A stretch of 31,404 bases of DNA from Lentisphaeria bacterium (GTDB taxonomy: Bacteria > Verrucomicrobiota > Lentisphaeria > Victivallales > Victivallaceae), in contig CAAGDG010000062.1 in assembly GCA_900768515.1 (NCBI GenBank), positions 1 through 31,404 of the forward strand, written 5' to 3'. Made by a program: the position numbers and the translations under genes. The notes under the pieces are model-generated. The model saw only the letters and a program-made list of their open reading frames with translations. It did not search any database and had not been told where the DNA came from. Positions 15,686-23,787 of this stretch are shown here, piece by piece; the stretch's first letter is position 1; every line of letters starts with the position of its first letter.

Positions 15686-15727
15686 AACACCCTCCGTCGT
15701 TGGCATATTCAGGTTTAAACTATTTTA

Positions 15728-15756
15728 ATTATACACGGAAACCGGTGGGAAAGCAA
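15728..15756 (-). promoter_or_regulatory. promoter of the esterase operon
   Basis: Minus strand TTGCTT (15756-15751), 17-base spacer, consensus TATAAT (15733-15728), about 43 bases before the esterase start codon. Confidence 0.55.
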
Positions 15757-15773
15757 GTCTGGAACCGGGTTTT

Positions 15774-15801
15774 TCAAAAACTTTTGCAGGGGTCCCCCTG
15801 C
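15774..15801 (-). terminator. probable terminator of the GH3 gene
   Basis: Downstream of the GH3 stop on the minus strand, GCAGGG pairs with CCCTGC around a GGAC loop (15801-15786), followed by AAAAGTTTTT. The T run starts five bases after the stem, so efficiency is uncertain. Confidence 0.45.
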
Positions 15802-15813
15802 GCCCGGACGGAT

Positions 15814-17901
15814 TCAGAAGAGGGTCAGAACCGCTTCCGCGTCGCGTCGCGGCGGCGTTCCGGTCCAGAGCTTCCAGCGTCCGGCCCAGTACTCCTGGCG
15901 GCCGTCGTCAAAGGTCAGCAGGAAGGATTCCGGGGCAAGCTGGAACCGCAGCCGTCTCTTCTCTCCCGGCACGAGCGCGACCCGGCCGATCGCGGCGAGC
16001 TGACGGAGCGGGGCCCGGGTTGGCGGATTCTCCGGCGCGAGATAGACTTGGACCACCTCTTCTCCGGCGTATCCGCCGCAGTTCTCCACTTCGACTTCGA
16101 TCTCGATCGGCAGGCCCGCCTTCGCCGACTCCGGCGTCAGAAGCCGGGTGCAGTTGAATTCGGTATAACTCAGTCCGAAACCGAAGGGATGGAGCACTTC
16201 GCCGCGGAAGAAGCGGTAGGTCCGGTTCTCCATCGAATACTCCTCGAAGGGCGGCAGGTCCGCCACGCTCCGGTAGAAGGTCACCGGCAGCCGCCCCGAG
16301 GGGTTGATGCGCCCGAACACCACTTCCGCGAAAGCGGTTCCCCCCTCCGCCCCGGGGTAAAAACACTGGAGCACCGCGTCGGCCTTCTCCTCGGGCAGCA
16401 CCAGCGCGCCGCCGGAAACCACCGCCAGAATCACCGGTTTCCCGACCGCCGCGACCGAATCGATCAACCGCTGCTGGAGGCCGGGCAGTTCCAGCGTCGG
16501 CTTGTCACCGGCGGCGTCGGAGTTGAAGGCGTCGCCGCTCTCGCCCTCGATCTGCGGATTCAGGCCGACGCAGAGCAGGACGACGTCGGCGCGTTCGGCG
16601 GCGCTGACCGCCTCCGCAATCCGGTCCCCCTCCTCGGCGCAGCCCTCGGTTTTCGGAGCGACTGGTTCGCAGCCGCGGGCATAGACGACCTTCCAGCATG
16701 GTTCCGCCGCCGCCAGAATTCCTTCCAGCAGCGTGACCGAACGGGTCGGGGTGCCGCAGTAGTTTCCGAGCAGAACCTCGCGGGAGTCCGCATTGGGGCC
16801 GATCACTGCGATGGTGCCGCCTTTTTCCAGGTCGAGCGGCAGCAGCCCATTCCGGTTTTTGAGCAGAACGATGGAACGGCGGGAGGCTTCCAGCGCAAGA
16901 TGCCGGTGCGCTTCACATTCGATCACTTCCGGGGATGGAACGTCGCGCGGCGGATCGTCGAAGAGTCCGAGCGAGAACAGCACCCGGAGCTGGTTCCGGA
17001 CCGCCCGGTCGATCTCCTCCTCCCGGATCAGTCCGCGTTCCAGCGCTTCCCGGGCGCCGAAGGGCCAGTCGGTGACCACGTCGACTCCGGCGTGGAGCTC
17101 CGCCGCCAGCGCCGACGGGTAGTCGGGCGAACACCTGTGGTGGCGGACCATCGCATCCCCGGTTCCGGCGTCGGTGACCACCGCGCCGGTGAATTTCCAC
17201 TCCTCGCGCAGGATCTTCCGGAGCAGCCGGTCGTTGGCGCTGCACGGCGTGCCGTTGAGCGCGTTGTAGGCGCTCATGATCGAGCGGGCGCCGGCGGCGA
17301 TGCACTTGCGGAAGGCGGGAAGATAGGTCTCCCGCAGATCCTTTTCCGAAACCCGGGAGTTGAAGCCGAGCCGGGTCGCCTCCGGTCCGGAGTGGGCGGC
17401 AAAATGTTTCGGCGTGGCGGCGGCGCGGGGGTGTTCCGGATCCGGCCCCTGGACGCCGCGGACGTAGGCGGCCCCCATCTCGCCGGTCAGAAAGGGACAC
17501 TCCCCGTAGGTCTCCTGGCCGCGTCCCCAGCGGGGGTCGCGGTAGATGTTCACGTTGGGCGACCAGTAGGTCAACCCCTTGTAGGTTCCGAAATCGCCAT
17601 GTCTGCGGGCGTCGAAGTGGCGGGCCCGCCCTTCCGTGGCGATCACCTCTCCCATCTTCCTGACCAGTTCCGGCGAGAAGGTCGCGGCCATCGCAATCGC
17701 CTGCGGAAAAACGGTGGCGCTGCCGCTGCGGGCGAGTCCGTGCAACGCCTCGTTCCACCAGACGTAGGGGGGGATTCCGAGGCGCGGCACCCCCTCGTTG
17801 CGATAGTTGATGAACCCGCATTTCTCATCGGCGGTCAGTTCGGCGAGGAGCGCTTCTACGCGCTCTTCCAACGGCATCCGGGGATCCCTGAATTCTTTCA
17901 T
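15814..17901 (-). CDS. GH3 beta-xylosidase/beta-glucosidase
   Basis: A 695-residue retaining glycoside hydrolase family 3 enzyme. The N-terminal barrel has WWNEALHGLARSG (48-60), FPQAIAMAATF (65-75), YWSPNVNIYRDPRWGRGQET (112-131) and PKHFAAHSGPE (164-174), all close to the xylosidase subgroup. The nucleophile is Asp244 in VVTDAGTGD. The acid/base is one of Glu452/Glu454 in IEGESGD within the alpha/beta sandwich. A fibronectin-III-like domain closes the protein (EVEVENCGGYAGEEVVQVYL onward). There is no signal peptide from the Met at 17901, chosen because the upstream in-frame extension (to 18051) lies in the promoter region. Acts on short beta-linked xylo- or gluco-oligosaccharides in the cytoplasm; exact specificity uncertain. 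Confidence 0.93.
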   Translation of the reverse strand: MKEFRDPRMPLEERVEALLAELTADEKCGFINYRNEGVPRLGIPPYVWWNEALHGLARSGSATVFPQAIAMAATFSPELVRKMGEVIATEGRARHFDARRHGDFGTYKGLTYWSPNVNIYRDPRWGRGQETYGECPFLTGEMGAAYVRGVQGPDPEHPRAAATPKHFAAHSGPEATRLGFNSRVSEKDLRETYLPAFRKCIAAGARSIMSAYNALNGTPCSANDRLLRKILREEWKFTGAVVTDAGTGDAMVRHHRCSPDYPSALAAELHAGVDVVTDWPFGAREALERGLIREEEIDRAVRNQLRVLFSLGLFDDPPRDVPSPEVIECEAHRHLALEASRRSIVLLKNRNGLLPLDLEKGGTIAVIGPNADSREVLLGNYCGTPTRSVTLLEGILAAAEPCWKVVYARGCEPVAPKTEGCAEEGDRIAEAVSAAERADVVLLCVGLNPQIEGESGDAFNSDAAGDKPTLELPGLQQRLIDSVAAVGKPVILAVVSGGALVLPEEKADAVLQCFYPGAEGGTAFAEVVFGRINPSGRLPVTFYRSVADLPPFEEYSMENRTYRFFRGEVLHPFGFGLSYTEFNCTRLLTPESAKAGLPIEIEVEVENCGGYAGEEVVQVYLAPENPPTRAPLRQLAAIGRVALVPGEKRRLRFQLAPESFLLTFDDGRQEYWAGRWKLWTGTPPRRDAEAVLTLF

Positions 17902-17935
17902 GGCGTATTTCCCTGTATAAAGAGTTCCGACGGAA

Positions 17936-17964
17936 AGCATACCACCCGGCACGGAGAATTGCAA
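17936..17964 (-). promoter_or_regulatory. GH3 promoter
   Basis: Minus strand TTGCAA (17964-17959), 17-base spacer, TATGCT (17941-17936), about 35 bases before the GH3 start. This rules out the longer in-frame extension. Confidence 0.45.
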
Positions 17965-18004
17965 GAGCAGGATCCGATTCCGCGGAAAGATTTCCCTCGG
18001 AAAT

Positions 18005-18033
18005 TTGACAAGCAGCCGGCACACCTTTATTTT
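18005..18033 (+). promoter_or_regulatory. nuclease promoter
   Basis: TTGACA (18005-18010), 17-base spacer, TATTTT (18028-18033), 45 bases before the nuclease start. It is divergent from the GH3 promoter. Confidence 0.55.
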
Positions 18034-18078
18034 AACAGACAAACAATCCATTTTCAGGACTTGGAAAGCGGAAACGAC

Positions 18079-18708
18079 ATGGCGAACAAGAAATCCTCAT
18101 CCGGCCTGACGGCCGGTTTCCGCCGGATGATCAAAGTCACCGGCATGGTGCTTCTGATTGCGCTCGGCGGCGTTCTCTTCAATCTCGACCGGCTCGGCGG
18201 AATCGGCATCGAACTGTTGAAGGTCAAAAAGATGCTCCCCGCTCCGGTGCGGGTCTTCCTTCCCGGCGGTTCCGCCGCGGAGACGACCGCGCCGGCGGAG
18301 ACCGAACTGCTCGGCAAGATCATTGAAGTTTACGACGGCGACACTGCCACTTTGCTCTCCGGCGACAAGAAGTACAAGATCCGGCTTTACGGCATCGACG
18401 CTCCGGAAGCGGACCAGAGCTACGGCATCGCTTCGCGCGACGCATTGCGCGCCCGGATTCTGGGCGACGAGGTCCGGGTGTTGGTGGTCAACGCCGACCA
18501 GTACGGGCGCAACGTCGGCAAGGTGTACGTCGGAAACCACTACATCAACCGCGAAATGATCCGCGAGGGACACGCCTGGCACTACGCCGCCTATGCCAGG
18601 AACGACTCCGATCTGGCCGAGGCGGAACTCTCCGCCCGCGCCGCCCGGCGCGGACTCTGGGAGGGGCCGAATCCTCAGCCGCCCTGGGAGTTCCGGCACG
18701 AAAAGTGA
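18079..18708 (+). CDS. membrane-anchored thermonuclease (SNase domain)
   Basis: A 209-residue staphylococcal-nuclease-like protein. One N-terminal membrane segment (about 19-35, VTGMVLLIALGGVLF) places the catalytic domain outside the cytoplasm. Domain residues: YDGDTA (85-90, metal-binding Asp), IRLYGIDAPE (101-110, giving Arg102, Asp107 and catalytic Glu110), QYGRNVG with Arg144, and the closing RRGLWEGPNPQPPWEFR typical of SNase proteins in Gram-negative and PVC bacteria. All catalytic Arg/Glu/Asp residues are present, so calcium-dependent DNA/RNA cleavage is expected. Its end overlaps the convergent AraC gene by 34 bases. It is probably unrelated to the surrounding sugar genes. Confidence 0.93.
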   Translation: MANKKSSSGLTAGFRRMIKVTGMVLLIALGGVLFNLDRLGGIGIELLKVKKMLPAPVRVFLPGGSAAETTAPAETELLGKIIEVYDGDTATLLSGDKKYKIRLYGIDAPEADQSYGIASRDALRARILGDEVRVLVVNADQYGRNVGKVYVGNHYINREMIREGHAWHYAAYARNDSDLAEAELSARAARRGLWEGPNPQPPWEFRHEK

Positions 18709-19586
18709 CCGGAATCCCGCTCATCCGGAGCTCCGGTTTCCCGGTATGTCCGGGGCGAAACACCCCGGGCGCGCCGGAAACAGCGGGAAAAGTAGAGCGG
18801 ATCCCGGAATCCGGTCATCGCGGCGACCTCTTTGCAGGAGTAGGAGTAGAGCCGCAGCAGCCGTGCCGCCTCGTCCAGCCGCATCTCCCGGAGCAGACGC
18901 ATGGGGGAGGTGTGGCGGTGTTCCCGGAAGAGCCCCGTCAGCCGGGGAACCGAAATCCGGAACGCCTCCGCAACCTGTGCGGCCGACAACGGTTCGCGCA
19001 GATGAGTGCGCAGATACTCCTCGATCCGACGGAGCAGCTCCGGTCGCGTCTCCGGGCGGCTGACCCGGCGGGAGAGTTCGTGCAGCAGGGCGTGGAGCAG
19101 CTGGCGCTGCAGAAAGGGGTCGCGTTCCGGGAGTTCCAGCTCCGTTTGGAGCAGTGGAAGGTAACGCTCGAAAACCGGTTCGGCGTCAAGCTGGAAGGGC
19201 GTTCCGGTCGGAAGCGGGTGCTCCTTCAGAAACTCCGGCAGTTCCGGGTCGTCGAAGATCAGCCAGTTGTGGCGCCAGCTCCGGTCCGACGCGCCGTAAA
19301 CGTGGGGGGTGCGGGGAGGCCAGAGCATCATGGTTCCCGCCGGTTGCTCCACGGTTTTCCCCTTCACCTGCAGGAGGACCGGATCTTGGAAGTGAATCAG
19401 CAGCCACGGCCACGGACGGGCGGGGGTTCCGCCGTTCCGGATCACGCCGGGCGGCATGGCCTCCCCCAGCCGGAATCCCCGGATCAGGAACGATTCCCCC
19501 GGAGCGGGCCAGGGTTCCGTGTCGTCGTAGAAGCCGGCAATGTTCTGTCCGATTATTTTGTCCATGTCAAAGATCGAATTCTCCAT
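18675..19586 (-). CDS. AraC-family transcriptional regulator
   Basis: A 303-residue regulator with an N-terminal sugar-sensing cupin-type domain (PGVIRNGGTPARPWPWLLIH; TMMLWPPRTPHVYG) and a C-terminal AraC DNA-binding domain. The first helix-turn-helix is PLSAAQVAEAFRISVPRLTGLF, and the second is SCKEVAAMTGFRDPLYFSRCFRR followed by GVSPRTYRE, the AraC signature. It diverges from the GH127 gene across a 48-75 base region containing that gene's promoter, so it most likely activates arabinofuranosidase expression in response to a sugar. The start could be ATG 19586 or ATG 19565 (GGAGAA upstream of the latter). The 3' end overlaps the nuclease gene. Confidence 0.9.
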   Translation of the reverse strand: MENSIFDMDKIIGQNIAGFYDDTEPWPAPGESFLIRGFRLGEAMPPGVIRNGGTPARPWPWLLIHFQDPVLLQVKGKTVEQPAGTMMLWPPRTPHVYGASDRSWRHNWLIFDDPELPEFLKEHPLPTGTPFQLDAEPVFERYLPLLQTELELPERDPFLQRQLLHALLHELSRRVSRPETRPELLRRIEEYLRTHLREPLSAAQVAEAFRISVPRLTGLFREHRHTSPMRLLREMRLDEAARLLRLYSYSCKEVAAMTGFRDPLYFSRCFRRARGVSPRTYRETGAPDERDSGHFSCRNSQGG

Positions 19587-19596
19587 CCCGTGGAAT

Positions 19597-19625
19597 TTGC
19601 TTGTTCCCGGCAGTGGAAATATACT
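19597..19625 (+). promoter_or_regulatory. GH127 promoter
   Basis: TTGCTT (19597-19602), 17-base spacer, TATACT (19620-19625). Transcription would start near 19632, so the ATG at 19635 would be practically leaderless and the ATG at 19662, preceded by AGGGTGA, is the better start. Confidence 0.5.
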
Positions 19626-19661
19626 TGATTCCGGATGAAATACAACACTGACAGGGTGAAA

Positions 19662-21341
19662 ATGATCAACTGGAGTTTTGAGGAAGTTCCGGTCGGCTCC
19701 GTGACCGCCGGCGGCGAGATCGGGCGGCGGATGGCGCTGGCCGCCGATAAGATTCTTCATCACATGGATCTGGACGGCGTGTTTCTGGAACCGTTCCGGA
19801 ACCGCCGCGCGGAACCGGCCGTTCCCGGCGGGTTCGCCGGCAGCGGCATGCTGCTCGACGCCCTCGTGAAGGCTGCCGCGCAAGGTGTCGGCGGCGACGA
19901 AATGCGCCGCTGCAAGGAGCGTTTTCTCGCCGCGCTGACCGCCGCGCAGTCGGAAGACGGGGCGATCACCATCTTCCGGGACGGTCCCGGATTCTGGGAC
20001 AACCACGACCAGGCGTATATGATTCAGGGGCTGGTCCGCGATTTCCTCTGGTTCGGCAACGCTTCTTCTCTGGAGGCGGCGGTGCGCCTCGGCCGCTTTC
20101 TGATCGGACGGCGGAGCGGAGTGACCCTCGGGCTGGAGCAGGCATTTCTGATGCTCGGCGAAGTTTCCGGTGATTCGCGTTATCTGGAGTACTGCCGCAG
20201 GGAATTCCGAATCGCGGAACCGCTCGACGTCTACGACCGGCTGACCGAGGTCAACGGGAACGCCCACGTCTACACCATGACCGCCCGGGTGCTGGCCCAG
20301 CTGGAGTATGCGCGGCTGACCGGCGACTTCAATCCTGCGGTCAGCGACGGAATCCGGCAGCTCTATGACCGGGTGCTGCGCGGCGGCTTCTCTTCCGTGA
20401 CCGGCAGCTGTTCGGGCGGAATCTTCTGGGGGGAGATCTGGGACGATTCCCAGATCGGGCTCGGCCGCTGGGGCGAAACCTGCGCCTCGGCCTATCTGAT
20501 GCGGCTCTCGGCGGCGATGACCGCCATGACCGGGGAGACGATCTACGGCGATCTTTTCGAACGGATCTGTTTCAACGCCTTCTTCGGCGCGCAGTCCGCG
20601 GACGGTCTGCGCTACCGGTATTTCAGCCCCTTCAACGAACCCGGCGACTGGTACGACCGCGACAGCTACTGCTGTCCGAACAACTTCCGCCGAATGGTGT
20701 TCGAACTGCCGCAGGCGGTTTACTTCCGCGCGCCGGACGGCGTTGTCGTCAATCTGTACACCGATTCGGCGTACCGGGACGGATCGTTCCGGATTCTCCA
20801 GCGGACCGCCTATCCGCTCGACGGCGAAGTGCATTTGACGGTCGATGCGCCGGAGGGGAGCGTGATGCGGTTCCGGATTCCGCGCTGGTGCGCCGATCCC
20901 GTCGTCCGTCACGGCGGCCGGGAGTTTCATCCCGAACCGGGCACCCTCTTCGCCCTGCGGGGCGGCTGGAGGCGCGAGCCTCTCGTCGAACTCTCTTTCC
21001 CGATGCCGGTCCGGCTGGTCCGGGGCAGCCGCGCCCAGGCGGGACGGGTGGCCGTCATGCGCGGTCCGCTGGTCTACGCGCTGGAACAGGAGCGGAACAG
21101 GCTTCCCCGAGTTCTGCTGGATGTGCTCGCCATCGGCGACGGCGGCCGGTTTGTTCCGGAAGAGGAGGCGATCCGTTTCAACTGCACCGAAGAGTTCCGG
21201 AGCCGGCAACAGCGCACGGTGTCCTTCACCCGTTTCTCTGAGGAGAACCGGAGCCGGACCTTCTTCCCGCTGCTTCCCGGCGCCGCCCCGACGGTCGAGG
21301 ACGAACTTTACCGTTCCGCAGTCGACTCTTCCCGCGGGTAG
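19662..21341 (+). CDS. GH127-family beta-L-arabinofuranosidase-like enzyme
   Basis: A 559-residue protein of the GH127 (formerly DUF1680) family, an (alpha/alpha)6 barrel with beta-sandwich domains. The family's unusual zinc site is visible: GETC (Glu272, Cys274) and CCPNNFRR (Cys337, Cys338), equivalent to Glu338, Cys340, Cys417 and Cys418 of Bifidobacterium HypBA1, where the second cysteine of the pair is the nucleophile. Other family segments are WDNHDQAYMIQGL, TGSCSGGIFWGE and RLSAAMTAMTGETIYGDLFER. There is no signal peptide. The start at 19662 is favoured by promoter position; ATG 19635 adds nine residues. It probably removes terminal arabinofuranose from imported oligosaccharides; related members act on other sugars. 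Confidence 0.9.
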   Translation: MINWSFEEVPVGSVTAGGEIGRRMALAADKILHHMDLDGVFLEPFRNRRAEPAVPGGFAGSGMLLDALVKAAAQGVGGDEMRRCKERFLAALTAAQSEDGAITIFRDGPGFWDNHDQAYMIQGLVRDFLWFGNASSLEAAVRLGRFLIGRRSGVTLGLEQAFLMLGEVSGDSRYLEYCRREFRIAEPLDVYDRLTEVNGNAHVYTMTARVLAQLEYARLTGDFNPAVSDGIRQLYDRVLRGGFSSVTGSCSGGIFWGEIWDDSQIGLGRWGETCASAYLMRLSAAMTAMTGETIYGDLFERICFNAFFGAQSADGLRYRYFSPFNEPGDWYDRDSYCCPNNFRRMVFELPQAVYFRAPDGVVVNLYTDSAYRDGSFRILQRTAYPLDGEVHLTVDAPEGSVMRFRIPRWCADPVVRHGGREFHPEPGTLFALRGGWRREPLVELSFPMPVRLVRGSRAQAGRVAVMRGPLVYALEQERNRLPRVLLDVLAIGDGGRFVPEEEAIRFNCTEEFRSRQQRTVSFTRFSEENRSRTFFPLLPGAAPTVEDELYRSAVDSSRG

Positions 21342-22261
21342 AGCCGGAAGTGGGCGGAGAGCACCGAGGCATCGCAGGCGAGGCCGACCTCGTCGAACTT
21401 CGGTTCGCCTGTGGATTCCGGGGTCACGCCGAGAAGAAGGCCGCCCTGCATGCCTTCGATCCGGATCTCCCCCCGGTCGGTCAGGGTCACGATCGCGTGG
21501 ACCGGTTCGGTATAGAGCAGTTCGTGTTCCGACTGGGCGAATTTCGCCATCAGTTCGGCCGGATAGGCGTGGTGGGTGTGGTTGATCCAGGTCGAAGTGG
21601 TGCTGTTGAGGTCGAAGAACGCGATGTCGTCGCGCAGCACCAGATTGTTGCGGTGGTGGTGACCGTTGATCCAGAGCAGCAGCCGTCCCCCTTTCCGGCG
21701 GGGGCGGCGCAGAATTTCAAGAACCTCTCCGCTGTTTGCCACACTTTTCGGCCGGATCAGGCTTCCGTGGGAAAAAACCACGCACGGCCCCGGCGCGGTT
21801 TCGAGCGCGTCATCGAGAAATGCGATCTCCTCCTCCGGTATCAGCAGTTCGGATTGGTGGCACTTGGCCCAGACGTCGCTGTCGGCGTAGTGCGCGATCG
21901 AACCGTCGGGAGCGTGATAAAAGTTGGTGTCCACCGAGATCATGCGGAATCCGTTGACGTCAAAATAGTAGTAGCTTTTCTCCCCCATCCGGTAGGCGCG
22001 CAGCACCGGTTCCAGTCCCTCCGTCTGTTCGAAGTCGTGGTTTCCCATCGTGTGCCAGGTTTGGATGGGAAAGGAGTTGTAACGTTCCAGAATCGTCCCG
22101 GCGGTCGAGACGTTGTGGCAGAAATCGCCGCAGTGCATCAGAAAATCGACTTTTCGCTCGGAGGCGCGCCGGAGGATGGCTTCGAGACGTTTTGAAGCCC
22201 AGTTCCAGTCCCCGTCCCGGTAATGAAGATCGGCAAATACGCTGAAGCGGATTGTTTTCAT
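21308..22261 (-). CDS. calcineurin-like metallophosphoesterase
   Basis: A 317-residue phosphoesterase with the full dinuclear metal motif series: FADLHYRD (Asp10, His12), MHCGDFCHN, TMGNHDFE, FSHGSL and NGHHHRN. The start at 22261 (MKTIRF) is preferred over the in-frame ATG at 22300 because a TATATT-like -10 box at 22306-22301 would place transcription start downstream of the latter. There is no signal peptide. The C-terminal 80 residues (beta-rich, EVGLACDASVLSAHFRLYP) are not recognised. Similar enzymes in Lentisphaerae often sit with polysaccharide genes, but the substrate is unknown. Overlaps the end of the convergent GH127 gene by 34 bases. Confidence 0.88.
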   Translation of the reverse strand: MKTIRFSVFADLHYRDGDWNWASKRLEAILRRASERKVDFLMHCGDFCHNVSTAGTILERYNSFPIQTWHTMGNHDFEQTEGLEPVLRAYRMGEKSYYYFDVNGFRMISVDTNFYHAPDGSIAHYADSDVWAKCHQSELLIPEEEIAFLDDALETAPGPCVVFSHGSLIRPKSVANSGEVLEILRRPRRKGGRLLLWINGHHHRNNLVLRDDIAFFDLNSTTSTWINHTHHAYPAELMAKFAQSEHELLYTEPVHAIVTLTDRGEIRIEGMQGGLLLGVTPESTGEPKFDEVGLACDASVLSAHFRLYPREESTAER

Positions 22262-22352
22262 CGTCGGCATTCCTTGTGGTTGCGGATGAGGCGTCGGCAT
22301 AATATATCACTGCGGCATCGTCGTTTCCAGTGGAAAAGAACGGTTCAGGCGT

Positions 22353-22381
22353 TTGAATCCGTCCCGGTGGCGGTCTATATT
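22353..22381 (+). promoter_or_regulatory. promoter ahead of the ftsQ-like gene
   Basis: TTGAAT (22353-22358), 17-base spacer, TATATT (22376-22381). The -10 box touches the ATG at 22382, so that codon cannot be the start and ATG 22418 is favoured. Confidence 0.5.
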
Positions 22382-22417
22382 ATGAAAAAAAAGAAAAGGT
22401 TCATCTCCGTCTTCACC

Positions 22418-23317
22418 ATGGCAACTGCAGAAGAGAAAAACACTTCCGGACGGAAGAAGCTCCCGAAGAACGGCGCTCCCCGCAGCGGCCGGAACCGGCT
22501 GCCCTGGGCGCTGCTGCTCTTCGTGCTGGCGGCGGCCGCGGTCGCCGCCGTCTGGCTGGGCGTGTGGGGGCTGGAAGCACTGCTGTTCTCGCGGAACGAT
22601 CGTTTCCGGCTCCGGAACATCGAGGTGCAGAGCGGCGGTTACTGGAAGGATCGCGAACCGCAGCTTTCCGAGCGGCTCGGCATCCGGCCGGGCATGAATC
22701 TCTTTTCCCCGGAACTCGATCCCGGAAAACTTCGTCTCCGCCTCACCCGGATTCCGAGCGTGGAGAGCGGCGAGGTGATCCGGGTGCTGCCGGATACGCT
22801 CCGGATCCGGGTGGTGGAGCGGATTCCCCGGGTGGTGTTGTACAATCCCCGTTCCGGATGGGTGATCGACGAGAATCTGGCGGTGATTCCGCAGATGGAG
22901 TCGATGAGCGTTTCGATGCCGCTTCCGGTGATCTGCGATTTCAAGCCGAAGGAGAAGCTGGTCGCCGGTGCGCTCTGGCAGGATCCGGTGACCGGTCCGA
23001 AAGAGCCGGAGCTGGCCTGTGCGGTCGAGCTGGTGATGACGGTGGTCCGCAACTATCCGGACATCGCGGTCCGGGCGGTGAGTCTGGGAAATCCGAAGAC
23101 GTTGAAGTTCGTCATGCGCTACCGGGACCGCAAGAACTGCATCGTGCTGCTGCCGCTTCCCGTCAAGGAGGATCCCCGCCGGAAGGTGGAGGAGTTTCGC
23201 TCTTCGCTGGAGTCGCTGCTCGATGCGCTTCAGAGCGCCGTCATCCGGGCCGAACGGACCGGGAACACCCGTTCCACATTCGACCTGACCTCCCGCGACC
23301 GGGTCACGCTGCGCTGA
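22418..23317 (+). CDS. ftsQ: FtsQ/DivIB-like cell division protein (POTRA domain)
   Basis: A 299-residue bitopic inner-membrane protein: basic cytoplasmic N-terminus (GRKKLPKNG), one membrane helix (about 30-50), then a periplasmic POTRA domain (FRLRNIEVQSGGYWKDREPQ; LSERLGIRPGMNLFSPELD; RLTRIPSVESGEVIRVLPDT; LRIRVVERIPRVVLYN) and the FtsQ beta-domain (GWVIDENLAVIP onward). FtsQ links the early divisome to FtsL/FtsB and the septal synthase. It is not beside mur, ddl, ftsA or ftsZ here, which is unusual. Instead it heads a possible operon with a cytidine deaminase, a CAT-like enzyme and a radical SAM gene. The POTRA pattern is clear; identity as the main FtsQ rather than a paralogue is inferred. 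Confidence 0.8.
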   Translation: MATAEEKNTSGRKKLPKNGAPRSGRNRLPWALLLFVLAAAAVAAVWLGVWGLEALLFSRNDRFRLRNIEVQSGGYWKDREPQLSERLGIRPGMNLFSPELDPGKLRLRLTRIPSVESGEVIRVLPDTLRIRVVERIPRVVLYNPRSGWVIDENLAVIPQMESMSVSMPLPVICDFKPKEKLVAGALWQDPVTGPKEPELACAVELVMTVVRNYPDIAVRAVSLGNPKTLKFVMRYRDRKNCIVLLPLPVKEDPRRKVEEFRSSLESLLDALQSAVIRAERTGNTRSTFDLTSRDRVTLR

Positions 23318-23346
23318 TAGCGGGACGCACGATTGGGGGAATCGAA

Positions 23347-23787
23347 ATGGACGACTGGGAAAGACTGACGGCGGCGGCGCGAAGCCGTCTGCGTCCGCGC
23401 CGGGTGTCGCCGTTCGTCGAGGCCGGCGGCGTGGCCGCCGCGTTGCTGACCGCCGACGGGGAAATTTATACCGGAGTGTGTATCGACACCGCCTGTTCAC
23501 TCGGCATGTGCGCCGAACGCAACGCCGTTGCCAACATGCTCACCTGCGGCGGCAGCCGGATCGTCAAACTGGTCTGCCTGACCGGGAACGGGATTCCGGA
23601 ACTGCCCTGCGGCGCCTGCCGGGAGCTGCTGATGCAGCTGGATCCCGCCGCCGCGGAGATCGAAATTCTGACCGCGTATCCGCGTGTTGCAGCCGTCCGG
23701 CTGGGAGAGCTGCTTCCCGACTGGTGGGGGAAGGGACGCTTTGAATTGGAAACCGGTTGTTTCGGAGAGGAGGAACAGGAAGGATGA
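23347..23787 (+). CDS. cytidine deaminase-like zinc enzyme
   Basis: A 146-residue member of the cytidine/deoxycytidine deaminase fold. The zinc ligands and proton shuttle are Cys55-Ala-Glu57 (MCAERNAVANM) and Pro87-Cys88-Gly-Ala-Cys91 (LPCGACRELL), the tetrameric Cys-Cys-Cys type. ADGEIYTGVCIDTAC matches the substrate strand ('GkiytGcNiEnaS'), but the family's Asn/Glu pair is changed (CIDTAC), so the substrate may differ from cytidine, as in blasticidin-S deaminases. GGGGGA precedes the ATG, 29 bases after the ftsQ-like stop. The stop overlaps the next start (ATGA). Role: pyrimidine salvage is the default expectation. Confidence 0.9.
   Translation: MDDWERLTAAARSRLRPRRVSPFVEAGGVAAALLTADGEIYTGVCIDTACSLGMCAERNAVANMLTCGGSRIVKLVCLTGNGIPELPCGACRELLMQLDPAAAEIEILTAYPRVAAVRLGELLPDWWGKGRFELETGCFGEEEQEG

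Noticed and set aside
13787..15718. 643-codon plus-strand open frame opposite the esterase
   Set aside because: The minus strand holds clear hydrolase motifs, promoter and ribosome site; the plus frame is low-complexity Arg/Val/Glu without motifs.
15700..18078. long plus-strand extension of the nuclease frame opposite GH3
   Set aside because: The nuclease promoter (18005-18033) and its membrane segment place the start at 18079; the upstream part mirrors GH3.
19587..21209. 541-codon N-terminal extension of the AraC frame opposite GH127
   Set aside because: AraC proteins of about 300 residues are complete from 19586; the extension is antisense to conserved GH127 motifs.
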